DNA from: JBBDXS01 sp040902195
GTDB lineage: Bacteria > Chloroflexota > Dehalococcoidia > DSTF01 > RBG-16-68-14
Direction of reading: 5' to 3'
Length of the DNA stretch: 56,258 nt
Assembly: GCA_040902195.1 (NCBI GenBank)
Contig: JBBDXS010000021.1
Coordinates: forward strand, 1-56,258
Shown here in pieces: positions 18,104-25,962 of the stretch (its first letter is position 1; each line of letters begins with the position of its first letter). The notes below the pieces were generated by a model. That model did no database searches and was not told the DNA's origin. It saw only the letters and a program-made list of their open reading frames with translations. Both the position numbers and the translations under genes were made by a program.

Positions 18104-18220
18104 TCCGTCCATCTCCAGTATATTCGGGCCGTTCTTGCTCCCTCCTATCCCAGGATACGCCGCAAGGCCCGCCGGAGTCGTTTCCGAACTGTAACAATTG
18201 TTGCGGACGGCTGAATAAAC

Positions 18221-18250
18221 GGAGAGGGAGGCCACCCGGCCTCCCTCTCC
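18221..18250 (-). terminator. Intrinsic terminator of the helical secreted protein gene
   Basis: A perfect 13-bp stem (GGAGAGGGAGGCC/GGCCTCCCTCTCC) with a 4-nt loop lies 21 bp beyond the stop. On the minus strand it is followed by GTTTATT. Confidence 0.75.
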
Positions 18251-18271
18251 CTAACGCATGCTGGTCGCTGG

Positions 18272-19045
18272 CTAGAAGATGATGCCCGAAGGCTCGGTCG
18301 TGCTGCCCTCTTCGTTTGCCGGGGCGTCAAAGCCCGGCCGGAAGTGACCGGGGCCGCCGCGCGGGCCCGGGAAGCCCGTGCGGTTGATCAGCTCATCGAT
18401 GCGGTCCTGCCCGTTGGCGATGATCTCGTCGGCGCGCTCCTGCGTAATGTCGCCGTTTGCGACTGCCTCAGCGAGCCGCGCCTGCATGCTCTCGAGCAGG
18501 AAGGCCGCGAGCTCGTCGGCGCTCTTGCCGTTCGCCTCCGCGATCTGGGCCAGGCTCTGCTCATCTTTGAGGCCTGTCATCACGTCCGAGACGTCGATGC
18601 CGAGGAAGGCCGCGATCTCCTCGAGCTTCGCGCCGGCGCCGAAGCCGTCGTGGAAGCCGCGATGGAAGCCGTGGCCGAAGCCCGGGAAGAGCGGCGCTTC
18701 GCCGGAGTTGATCTTCTCGCGGATCTGCGTGGCCTCTTCCTCGGTCAGCTTGCCGTCGGCGACGGCCTTGTCGACCATATCGAGCGCGGTTTGCGTGAGC
18801 GCGGCCTCGAGGTCGGCCTGGCTTACGCCGAGGTTTTCGGCGAGCTGCGCGAGGTACTCGTCACGCAGCCCCTCGCGGTCGCTGTCGACATCCTCGGTTG
18901 TCGCGTCGCCCGTCGAGGGGGCCGCCGTTGCGGACGGCGGGTCCGTCGGCGTGCCTGAGTCCTGCGCGGCAACGATCCCGAAGGCCGCCCCACCAAGGGC
19001 AAGCCCTACGACAGCGAAGAGGACGATCTTCCAAAGTCTGTTCAT
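18272..19045 (-). CDS. Secreted helical protein with degenerate repeats
   Basis: A 257-residue protein with a signal peptide or membrane anchor (about 6-27), a Thr/Pro/Ser linker, and repeated helical units of the form LGV..ADLEAAL, LGIDVSDVMTGL and NGKSADELAAFL. Each unit is followed by EEEA/QERA motifs, as in proteins that count out helical hairpins. A His/Gly/Phe-rich stretch (GFGHGFHRGFHDGFG) could bind metal. No enzymatic motif is seen. Start: ATG with GGAGG 6 nt upstream. It lies upstream of the two-component operon but has its own terminator. Confidence 0.8.
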   Translation of the reverse strand: MNRLWKIVLFAVVGLALGGAAFGIVAAQDSGTPTDPPSATAAPSTGDATTEDVDSDREGLRDEYLAQLAENLGVSQADLEAALTQTALDMVDKAVADGKLTEEEATQIREKINSGEAPLFPGFGHGFHRGFHDGFGAGAKLEEIAAFLGIDVSDVMTGLKDEQSLAQIAEANGKSADELAAFLLESMQARLAEAVANGDITQERADEIIANGQDRIDELINRTGFPGPRGGPGHFRPGFDAPANEEGSTTEPSGIIF

Positions 19046-19177
19046 TGTGTTCCTCCGTTCCCTGGGGTCTCGGCCCCGCGGGTCTAGAACCAGGATAGAA
19101 CGGCAGGGTGCTGGAAGTCGTTACGGAAGTTTAACAATGGCGCGCTTGATACAGGCCCGCTTGGGCCAGCGCTGGCT

Positions 19178-19265
19178 GCCCTCACCCCTTCCCCGCGCCC
19201 TCCGCAGAGGGGGAGGGGCGATCTGTCGATTAGGGCTCGTGGGGCCGGGACCTGGGGTGAGGGAG
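19178..19265. repeat. CCCTCACC...GGGTGAGGG interspersed repeat
   Basis: In the 231-bp gap 19046-19276. It has the same terminal inverted sequences as 5984-6070, with an internal CCCTCC..GGGGGAGGGG stem. Nothing else is seen in this gap. Confidence 0.7.
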
Positions 19266-19276
19266 TTACGGCTCCC

Positions 19277-19555
19277 TTAACCGCCGGCGACGGCAGGGAC
19301 GATGCTAACCTCGGCGCCGGACTTGATGGGCGTCTGGAGGCCGGAGAGGAAGCGGACGTCCTCGCCGTTGACGTAGACGTTGACGAATCGGCGGAGCTCG
19401 CCCGTCTCGTCGCAGAGGCGCTCCTTGATGCCGGGATGCTGCGCGTCGAGGGCGTCGATCAGCTCGGCGAGCGAGGCGCTCTCGTTCACAGACACGACAT
19501 CCTGGTCGCCGGTGAGCGGTCGTAGCGGAGTCGGGATGCGGACCTTTACGGACAT
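19277..19555 (-). CDS. MoaD/ThiS-like sulfur carrier protein
   Basis: A 92-residue ubiquitin-fold carrier ending in Ala-Gly-Gly, the Gly-Gly tail that is adenylated and thiocarboxylated in this family. Internal motifs (FVNVYVNGEDVRFL and the late GAEVSIVPAVAGG) are typical. The start has GAGAGG 5 nt upstream. It lies in the same direction as thrC and the NIL-domain gene, separated from them by a transposase and a flavin protein. A role in cysteine or homocysteine thiolation is inferred from that context. Confidence 0.9.
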   Translation of the reverse strand: MSVKVRIPTPLRPLTGDQDVVSVNESASLAELIDALDAQHPGIKERLCDETGELRRFVNVYVNGEDVRFLSGLQTPIKSGAEVSIVPAVAGG

Positions 19556-19590
19556 AGAAACCTCTCGATTAGCCTAGCATAGACGGACAT

Positions 19591-20205
19591 CTAATCGTGC
19601 CCTAAGCCAGCCGGCATGTTGGAAGCCAAAATACGTTCCGGCCAGTCGTACGCGCACCAGGAGTATGGGTAGTCGAACGCGTCCTCGACAAGGCATGCAT
19701 CCACTGGATTGTCGAGAATGTAGCGCACGATACGGTCGGAGTCGTCATCCTGACCAAGAACGTGGTCGTAGTAGCTCCTCTGCCAGAGGGATGGCCGGAA
19801 CCCTGTAGGGGAGGCCTTTAGGCCTCCCGCCTGGTAGCGATTTCTGAACCACCAGCCGGTGCGCTGTTTGAAGTCGCGGACAAGCCGGACGAGGTCGGTG
19901 CCTTCCTGCTCTGACTCCACAAGGAAGTGCAGGTGGTCGGGGATGAAGCAATAGGCAACAAGCTCGAAGCGTTGACGCGAACACGATTCCCTTAAAGCGT
20001 CCGCGCAATATCTAGCCACGGCATCACGTCGGAACCACGGCTGCCGCCCTGAGGTCGAAGCTGTTACGAAGAACCGGCCGGGTTCGCGGTAGCCGTCCAG
20101 ATCGAGGCGGTTGGGGCGGCGTACGGGAAGCCACGGAGGAAGATCCGTTGCGGGAGGCCTAAAGGTCTCCCGTACAGCGCTTGCCCTCGATCTGTCTTCC
20201 GTCAT
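19591..20205 (-). mobile_element. REP-associated tyrosine transposase (RAYT, IS200-like Y1)
   Basis: A 204-residue single-strand transposase. It has the HUH motif in PDHLHFLVE and the catalytic tyrosine in WQRSYYDHVLG, both intact. RAYTs act on REP hairpins marked by a 5' GTAG, and many such hairpins occur in this window. Two oddities: residues about 126-134 (GGLKASPTG) are encoded by a GTAG palindrome sitting inside the gene, and the first 20 codons lie within the first of three tandem repeat units (20147-20319). Confidence 0.92.
19805..19828 (-). repeat. REP-like palindrome inside the RAYT gene
   Basis: GTAG then GGGAGGCCT/AGGCCTCCC around TT. It is translated in frame just before the conserved WQRSYY block, so a surface loop has probably been extended. 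Confidence 0.85.
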
Positions 20206-20319
20206 TGTTACGTTGCGGGAGGCCTGAAGGCCTCCCCTACGGCGCTTGCGCCCGATCCGTCTTGCGTCATTGTCGCGCTGCGGGAGGCCTAAAGGCCTCC
20301 CCTACAGGACGCTCCTACG
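20147..20319. repeat. Two and a half tandem 65-bp REP-containing units
   Basis: Units begin at 20147, 20212 and 20277. Each contains a GGGAGGCC hairpin and GTAC or GTAG-type flanks. The first holds the RAYT start codon. The second encodes a near-copy of the same N-terminus that ends at a TAA. The third supplies the stop codon of the neighbouring flavin-protein gene. Confidence 0.85.
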
Positions 20320-20982
20320 GGCGCCTCGCCGGTACTTCGTGACGTACGGCGGCACATCGATGGCGGCCGGCGTGTGTTCGTCCGCGACGGGCCGTTTCGG
20401 CACGAGCGACATCGGCAGCACGCCCGCCCACACGTCTAGCGAGAGGTCTTCCTCGTCGTCGATCGGCCCGCCCGTACGCAGCTTGGCGGACGCCTCCTCA
20501 ATGTCCAGCTTGAGGACGGACGTCGCCTTCAGCTCCTGCGCCGTCGGCGGGCGGACGTCGTCCCAGCGCCCGGGCGTCATGTGCTCCGATACCGTACGCA
20601 GGGCATGGAGCTTCTCGTCTCCCTGCACGAGCTGCGCATCGCCGAGCACGACAACGGAGCGGTAGTTGATCGAGTGGTGGAACGCCGACCGCGCGAGCAC
20701 GAGGCCATCGACGAGCGTGACGGTCACGCACGCCGGCACGCCCTGCGACAGCGTGCGCAGCATGCGGCTCGCGGACGACCCGTGGATGTACAGCGTGCGC
20801 CCGTCGCGGCCGTAGCCTGTCGGGACGACGTAGGGCTGCCCGTCGACGACGAAGCCAACGTGGCAGACGAACGCCTCGTCGAGGATCGACGCGATCGTCT
20901 CGAAGTCGTGCGCGCCGCGTTTCGGCAGACGCCGCACCGTCGTGCGCGGCGTCTTCAGCCGGCGCCCGTTGCGTTCGCCCAC
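20302..20982 (-). CDS. Pyridoxamine-phosphate-oxidase-like flavin-barrel protein (NimA-like)
   Basis: A 226-residue protein of the FMN-binding split-barrel superfamily. RLPKRG....ETIASILDEA..CHVGFVVDGQPYVVPTGYGRDG is typical of NimA-like flavin reductases, and Ser-rich HGSSASRML is the phosphate-binding turn. The physiological substrate is unknown. The GTG start at 20982 lies 1 nt after the NIL-gene stop and agrees with where homology begins. The TAG stop falls inside a REP-like unit. Confidence 0.85.
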   Translation of the reverse strand: MGERNGRRLKTPRTTVRRLPKRGAHDFETIASILDEAFVCHVGFVVDGQPYVVPTGYGRDGRTLYIHGSSASRMLRTLSQGVPACVTVTLVDGLVLARSAFHHSINYRSVVVLGDAQLVQGDEKLHALRTVSEHMTPGRWDDVRPPTAQELKATSVLKLDIEEASAKLRTGGPIDDEEDLSLDVWAGVLPMSLVPKRPVADEHTPAAIDVPPYVTKYRRGARRSVL

Positions 20983-20983
20983 G

Positions 20984-21226
20984 CTACCCTTCGACGATGT
21001 CGCCCTGCACGGGATCGACGCGGACGCCCTGCGTGGCGACCCACTCCAACCCCTTGTCGATCTCGCTGAGATCGCCTTCGAGCTGGAGGATGACCCAGCC
21101 GCGGTCCTCCGTAACATCGGCGCGGCGGATGTTCGTGATGATGTTGAACTGCTTCCCCAGCTCGTAGATCACCGGCAGCGTGATGAGGTCCTGCGGGAAC
21201 GTAAACTTGACGCGTTGACTTGCCAT
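20984..21226 (-). CDS. NIL-domain protein
   Basis: An 80-residue stand-alone NIL (ACT-like) domain, the module found at the end of MetN ATPases and fused to ferredoxins in sulfur metabolism. Features are VKFTFPQDLITLPVIYELGKQFNI and a GWVILQLEGD strand. It starts 14 nt after the thrC stop with a GGAGG site. The linkage to threonine synthase and a MoaD-like protein suggests a role in methionine or homocysteine formation, by inference. Confidence 0.88.
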   Translation of the reverse strand: MASQRVKFTFPQDLITLPVIYELGKQFNIITNIRRADVTEDRGWVILQLEGDLSEIDKGLEWVATQGVRVDPVQGDIVEG

Positions 21227-21240
21227 GATCGAATCCCTCC

Positions 21241-22509
21241 CTAGGTCGCGCTTCCCGCGGGCGTATGTTCGAGCGCCTCCTCGAAGGCGGCGACGGACGG
21301 TTGTATGTGCAACGGCTTGCGGAGCGAGCCGGCGATCGCCTCCTGCGTCTTCAGCCCGGCGCCCGTGATGAACGCGACAATGGTCTCGTCGGGGTCGACG
21401 CGTCCACGTTCAGCCAGGCGTTTAAGCCCGGAGACGACGACACCGCCCGCCGTCTCGGCGAAGATGCCCTCGGTGCGCGCGAGGAGGTTGATTCCATCGA
21501 CGACTTCTTCGTCGCTCACCGCGACGCCCGAGCCGCCCGTCTCGGCCATCACTTGCAACGAGTAGTAGCCGTCGGCCGGGTTGCCGATCGCGAGCGACTT
21601 CGCGATCGTGTTCGGCCGCACCGGCCGCACGTTGAGCGTACCGGCCTCGAACGCCGTTACGATGGGCGAGCAACCGGCCGCCTGCGCGCCGGACATCTTC
21701 GTGCGCGGCTGATCGATGAGGCCGAGCTTGGCCAGCTCCTGCAGCCCCTTCCAGATCTTCACGTGGAGCGATCCGGACGCTATCGGCACGACACAGTGGT
21801 CCGGCGCGCGCCAGCCGAGCTGCTCCGCGACCTCGAAGCCGAGCGTCTTGCTCCCCTCCGCGTAGTACGGGCGCATGTTCACGTTGACGAACGCCCATGG
21901 ATAGGTGCTCGTGAGCTCCGAGCAAAGGCGGTTGACGTCGTCGTAGCTACCGTCCACGGCGATCAGCGTCGCGCCGTAGACAGACGAGCCGATCACCTTG
22001 CCTTGCTCCAGATCGGACGGGATGAAGACAAATGCCTCCATCCCGGCGTGCGCGGCGTGGGCGGCGACGCTGTTCGCGAGATTGCCTGTCGAGGCGCAGG
22101 CGAGCGTCTCGAAGCCGAATTCGCGCGCCTTAGTCGCGGCCACGGTAACGACGCGGTCCTTGAACGACCACGTTGGGTTCGCGCAGTCGTTCTTGAGGTA
22201 AAGGTTGCGCAGGCCGAGCAGGTCGCCGAGGCGCTCCGCCTTGACGAGCGGCGTATAGCCGGCCTGGATGTCGACGGCGTAGCCGGGGTCGCACGGGAGC
22301 AGGTCGGCGTAGCGCCAGACCGAGAGCGGCCCGCCTTCGATCGACTCGCGGGTGACCACGCCGCGCATCGCCTCGTAGTCGTAGACCACTTCGAGCGGGC
22401 CGAAGCAGAAGTCGCAGACATAGATGGGCTCGAGCGCGAACTCGCGATGGCATTCGCGACAGCGCAGTGCGGTAGCGAAACGGGTGCGACGAGATGGTGA
22501 TTCGGACAT
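21241..22509 (-). CDS. thrC: Threonine synthase
   Basis: PLP-dependent conversion of O-phosphohomoserine to threonine. The 422-residue protein has an N-terminal zinc ribbon (C17, C20, C32, C35), the PLP lysine K117 in NPTWSFKDR, and the phosphate-binding STGNLANS. I chose the ATG at 22509 because the ribbon follows directly. The open frame upstream (43 codons) has no homology. The gene heads thrC-NIL-flavin protein and is transcribed from a promoter at 22637-22666, leaving a leader of about 120 nt. Confidence 0.93.
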   Translation of the reverse strand: MSESPSRRTRFATALRCRECHREFALEPIYVCDFCFGPLEVVYDYEAMRGVVTRESIEGGPLSVWRYADLLPCDPGYAVDIQAGYTPLVKAERLGDLLGLRNLYLKNDCANPTWSFKDRVVTVAATKAREFGFETLACASTGNLANSVAAHAAHAGMEAFVFIPSDLEQGKVIGSSVYGATLIAVDGSYDDVNRLCSELTSTYPWAFVNVNMRPYYAEGSKTLGFEVAEQLGWRAPDHCVVPIASGSLHVKIWKGLQELAKLGLIDQPRTKMSGAQAAGCSPIVTAFEAGTLNVRPVRPNTIAKSLAIGNPADGYYSLQVMAETGGSGVAVSDEEVVDGINLLARTEGIFAETAGGVVVSGLKRLAERGRVDPDETIVAFITGAGLKTQEAIAGSLRKPLHIQPSVAAFEEALEHTPAGSAT

Positions 22510-22636
22510 GGATGGCGGTGCCTTTAGCCCGTGGGTGGGCTGGTTACGCGTGACGCCCCGAGCAGCCCGTTCCCAGATTCGGGCCGCTGCAGGGCTTCGG
22601 CATCGCCATGAGTGCGGAGTACATAACTTGGGAGGC

Positions 22637-22666
22637 AAGGTAGCACGAGGGGCGAGAAGGTGTCAA
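22637..22666 (-). promoter_or_regulatory. Promoter of thrC
   Basis: Consensus TTGACA (-35, 22661-22666) and TACCTT (-10, 22637-22642) with an 18-bp spacer. The leader contains an AGCCC/GGGCT hairpin just before the gene. Confidence 0.55.
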
Positions 22667-22693
22667 TCGGGGGCCGCCCTGGCCTCGATTGGG

Positions 22694-22699
22694 TAAGAT
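22694..22699 (+). promoter_or_regulatory. Candidate -10 (TAAGAT) of a leaderless mRNA
   Basis: TAAGAT ends 9 nt before the ATG of the first hydrolase-cyclase gene and no ribosome binding site intervenes. Confidence 0.4.
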
Positions 22700-22708
22700 G
22701 GCTGCGCT

Positions 22709-24052
22709 ATGGAGCCGCAGATAAAGTACGCAAGGCGCCCCGATGGGGCAAGGACCGCTTACGCCGTAATGGGCAGCGGGCCGGTACTCGTTGTGCCACC
22801 GGGGGGACGCACGTCGCTCGACTGGTATCTGCGCGACACGCCTGCGCAGGAGCGCTTCTTGGCCCGGTTGGCTGAGCATCGCACCGTTGTTCTCTACGAC
22901 CGGCATGGCTGCGGTCTATCTGACCGCAATCGGACCGACTTCACTTCGGAAGATGACATGCTTGACATCGACGCCGTCCTCGAGGCGTTGGACAACCCGA
23001 TCGTCGACTTCTTCGGCATTTCGTGGGGTGGTAACCCAGTGCTCGCCTATGCGGCGCGTCATCCCGACCGTGTGCGGGGGCTTGTCCTCTACGGGACGTA
23101 CGCAGCGGGTCGAGTCGGGGCAGGCGAGCAGTTTGAAGCTCGCGCCGCCGCGCTTGAAGCGCTCCGGCGTAGCGATCGAGAGCTATACACCAAGACGAGG
23201 GCGAGCGAGTTCTTCCCGAGCGGTGCGGATCGAGAGATGTTCCAGAGCTTGGCTCGCATGTTGTTCGATTCGACCTCACCAGAGATGGAGGAACAACTTG
23301 GGGGTGAGACGTTCGACAACCAGTCTGTACTGCGGCAGATTGTCGCACCGGCCCTGGTGATTCACCGGCGAGGCGACCAGGTCTGTCCGTTCGAGTGGGG
23401 CCAGTATCTGGCTCGGCGGCTTCCGAACGCGCGGTTCGTCCCACTTGAAGGCGATGCACACTATCCGTGGGTGGGTGACGCTGATTCAGTTCTGCGTCCA
23501 ACGCTGGAGTTCCTGACCGGTGAGGTAGTAGCTGCCAGTGCGCCAGTAGCGTTTGCACCCTCCGGCACCGCCATCATCCTGTTCGCCGACATCGCGGACT
23601 CCACCGCGCTCACCGAGCGCCTGGGGGACGCCGTGTTCCGCGACAAGGCGCGCGAGCTGGACGAATCGCTGCGGCGGGCGATCACCTCGAACGGCGGGCA
23701 GGCCATCGAGGGCAAGCTGCTCGGCGACGGCGTCCTCGCCGTGTTCGGCGCGGCGCGCGAGGCGATCGCCTGCGCGCATGAGATGCACGATGGGGGCAGA
23801 CACGTGGGTCTGCCCCTACATGTGGGCATCCACGCCGGCGACGTGATCCGCGAGAACGACAACGTGTACGGCGGTGCGGTCAACATCGCGTCGCGCGTGG
23901 CGAGCGAGGCCGCCGCGGGCGAGACGCTCGTCTCCGGCACCGTGCGCGACCTGGCGCGGACGTCCGCGGGCGTCTCGTTCGAGGACCGCGGCGAGCGCGA
24001 CCTGAAGGGCGTCGGGGAGCCCGTGCGGCTGTTCGCGGTGCGGAGCGCGTGA
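22709..24052 (+). CDS. Alpha/beta hydrolase fused to class III nucleotide cyclase
   Basis: A 447-residue fusion. Residues 1-275 form a hydrolase with elbow GISWGG, acid in HRRGDQ and histidine in GDAHYPW, so the triad looks intact. Residues 285-447 form a class III cyclase with metal aspartates in FADIADST and LGDGVLAVF, and the Asn/Arg transition-state pair in GGAVNIASRVAS. The hydrolase domain may sense a ligand. An internal GTAG palindrome (23793-23819) encodes RHVGLP in place of the residues found in the paralogue. Its TGA overlaps the ATG of the next gene. Confidence 0.9.
   Translation: MEPQIKYARRPDGARTAYAVMGSGPVLVVPPGGRTSLDWYLRDTPAQERFLARLAEHRTVVLYDRHGCGLSDRNRTDFTSEDDMLDIDAVLEALDNPIVDFFGISWGGNPVLAYAARHPDRVRGLVLYGTYAAGRVGAGEQFEARAAALEALRRSDRELYTKTRASEFFPSGADREMFQSLARMLFDSTSPEMEEQLGGETFDNQSVLRQIVAPALVIHRRGDQVCPFEWGQYLARRLPNARFVPLEGDAHYPWVGDADSVLRPTLEFLTGEVVAASAPVAFAPSGTAIILFADIADSTALTERLGDAVFRDKARELDESLRRAITSNGGQAIEGKLLGDGVLAVFGAAREAIACAHEMHDGGRHVGLPLHVGIHAGDVIRENDNVYGGAVNIASRVASEAAAGETLVSGTVRDLARTSAGVSFEDRGERDLKGVGEPVRLFAVRSA
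23793..23819 (-). repeat. REP-like palindrome inside the cyclase domain
   Basis: Read on the minus strand: GTAG then GGGGCAGAC/GTCTGCCCC. It occupies the place of unrelated sequence of equal length in the tandem paralogue. Confidence 0.75.
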
Positions 24053-25389
24053 TGGAGCCGCAGATCCAGTACACGAACACAAGCGACGGCGTAAGCATCG
24101 CCTACTGGACGATGGGCAAGGGGCCTCCCGTCATGTTCCTACCTGGGCTGCCACTCGCCGCGAACGCCGATTGGGAGCTTTTTGGCATCCGGGAGTTGGT
24201 CGACCGCATGGCGAGCAAGCATCGCTTCATCACGTTCGATCGCAGGAACACAGGACTGTCTCAACGAGGGGTCGAAGACGTTTCGATCGCGGCACGGCTG
24301 CAGGATATTGATGCGGTCGCGAACCGCTTAGAGCTTGAAAGGTTCGACGTCATTGCGAGCGGTACATCTGCTGTTCCGATTTTTCACTTCGTCGAAGCGC
24401 ATCCCGCCAGAATACGCCGCCTTGTTCTAGTTGACGCCGTCTTCCGGCTACCTGGCTTCGAGCCAACAGCTGCATTGCTGGCGCTGACCAGCGTCCTCGA
24501 GTACGACTGGGAGTCGTATACCGAGATGGTTGCCGGGCTCATATGGGGGTGGACTGATGAGCGGAGACATCGTTACGCCGTACAGTTGAGGGCGGCAAGT
24601 ACATGGGATGACTTCAGACGCGGGACGATCCTGACGACTGCAGGGCCTGAACTACCCGAACTGTTGGAACGCATAACCGCGCCGACCCTCGTGATCCATC
24701 ACCGCGATGCCATCGCCACGAATATAGACATGGGCAGACGCACGGCGGCCGCGATCCCGAACGCGCGATTCGTGGCGCTAGAAGGTCGCGCAATTGGCGG
24801 CGGCCTCAGCGACCCCCGGGCCCTGGCCGCAGTAGAAGCGTTTCTGGCTGAGGACGCTTCGGCTGGTCCTGAACGAGAACATCCCTCCGGCACCGCGATC
24901 ATCCTGTTCGCCGATATTGCGGACTCCACCGCGCTCACGGAGCGCCTCGGCGACGCGGCGTTCCGCGAGAAGGCTCGTGCCCTGGACGAGTCGCTGCGGC
25001 GCGCGATCGAGTCAAACGGCGGCACAGCTATCGAGGGCAAGCTGCTCGGCGATGGCGTGCTAGCGACGTTCGGCGCGGCGCGCGAAGCGATCGCCTGCGC
25101 TGCGGCGATGCACGAAGCGGCGCGCGCGGTCGATCTGGCGTTGCACGTCGGTATCCACGCCGGCGACGTGATCCGCGAGAACGACAACGTGTACGGCGGT
25201 GCGGTCAACATCGCGTCGCGCGTGGCGAGCGAGGCCGCCGCGGGCGGGACGCTCGTGTCGGGCACGGTGCGCGACCTTGCTCGCACCTCCGCCAGCGTCT
25301 CGTTCGAGGACCGCGGCGAGCGCGAACTGAAGGGCGTCGGCGAGCCGGTGCGCCTGTTCGCGGTGCGCTGGCAGGAGGCCGAAAGCTGA
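24052..25389 (+). CDS. Hydrolase-cyclase fusion with degenerate hydrolase domain
   Basis: A 445-residue tandem paralogue of the preceding gene. The cyclase half (about 280-445) is nearly identical and keeps FADIADST, LGDGVLATF and VNIASR. The hydrolase half has diverged: the elbow reads ASGTSAVP rather than GxSxG, and the position of the catalytic histidine (GDAHYP in the paralogue) reads GRAIGG. It therefore probably acts as a binding or sensory domain. The ATG at 24052 shares its A with the upstream TGA. A GTG 3 nt earlier is less likely. Confidence 0.88.
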   Translation: MEPQIQYTNTSDGVSIAYWTMGKGPPVMFLPGLPLAANADWELFGIRELVDRMASKHRFITFDRRNTGLSQRGVEDVSIAARLQDIDAVANRLELERFDVIASGTSAVPIFHFVEAHPARIRRLVLVDAVFRLPGFEPTAALLALTSVLEYDWESYTEMVAGLIWGWTDERRHRYAVQLRAASTWDDFRRGTILTTAGPELPELLERITAPTLVIHHRDAIATNIDMGRRTAAAIPNARFVALEGRAIGGGLSDPRALAAVEAFLAEDASAGPEREHPSGTAIILFADIADSTALTERLGDAAFREKARALDESLRRAIESNGGTAIEGKLLGDGVLATFGAAREAIACAAAMHEAARAVDLALHVGIHAGDVIRENDNVYGGAVNIASRVASEAAAGGTLVSGTVRDLARTSASVSFEDRGERELKGVGEPVRLFAVRWQEAES

Positions 25390-25394
25390 GCGAG

Positions 25395-25958
25395 ATGTTC
25401 GTCGAGTCGCTGCGGGACCGCGTGCGCGTGATGAACTCCCTGTACGAGAAGGCGCTGCTCGACATGTCGCTGGAGCAGGTCAACCACCACGAGCGCGCGG
25501 GCGTCCTGCCCATCGCGTTCAGCCTGAACCACTTCATCCGCGCGCAGGACCAGTCGATCAGCGGACCGTTCCTGAGCGAGCAGACGCTGTGGCAGCAGGG
25601 AGGCTGGGCCGCGAAGGTCGGCGTCACGGTTGACAAGTTTGGGCTGGGCGAGACGGTGGACGAGATGGAATCGCTCCGCTTCGCCGGCCTCGACGCGTGG
25701 CGGGCGTACCAGTCGGGAGTCATCGCGCGTACCGCCGCCGCGCTCGCGGACGTGACCGAGGAGTCACTGGCGCAGGTGCTGCTGCCGAAGCTGCCGCCGG
25801 CGCTGGAGAACAGCTACTGCGCGCTCGTGATCGGGCCGGACGGGCCGCTGCGCAAGCTGGAGGTCATCGAGTGCTTCGTCTACCAGCACGGCCTGCGCCA
25901 CATGGGCGAGATCGAGCACGCGCGGGCGCTCGTCGGCCTCGGCGGGATGACGGCGTAG
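25395..25958 (+). CDS. DinB-like four-helix protein
   Basis: A 187-residue helical protein with the DinB/DUF664-type spacing of histidines: NHFIRAQD in the second helix and QHGLRHMGEIEH at the C-terminus. The start is 5 nt after the second cyclase stop, so it probably belongs to that operon. Enzymatic role unknown. It might process the same signal as the hydrolase-cyclases, but nothing in the sequence shows this. Convergent with the P450 gene, 4 nt apart. Confidence 0.78.
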   Translation: MFVESLRDRVRVMNSLYEKALLDMSLEQVNHHERAGVLPIAFSLNHFIRAQDQSISGPFLSEQTLWQQGGWAAKVGVTVDKFGLGETVDEMESLRFAGLDAWRAYQSGVIARTAAALADVTEESLAQVLLPKLPPALENSYCALVIGPDGPLRKLEVIECFVYQHGLRHMGEIEHARALVGLGGMTA

Positions 25959-25962
25959 CGTC

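Noticed and set aside
20147..20319. Possible CRISPR array
   Set aside because: The tandem units are 65 bp with no spacers of differing sequence, no cas genes are present, and the units contain coding sequence of the RAYT.
22510..22636. Possible riboswitch in the thrC leader
   Set aside because: Two short GC stems are visible, but I could not match the conserved core of any known riboswitch, and there is no terminator-antiterminator pair. Recorded only as a leader.
23461..23940. Antisense frames over the two cyclases
   Set aside because: Two similar antisense frames occur only because the cyclase halves are duplicated. The sense strand carries the catalytic motifs.
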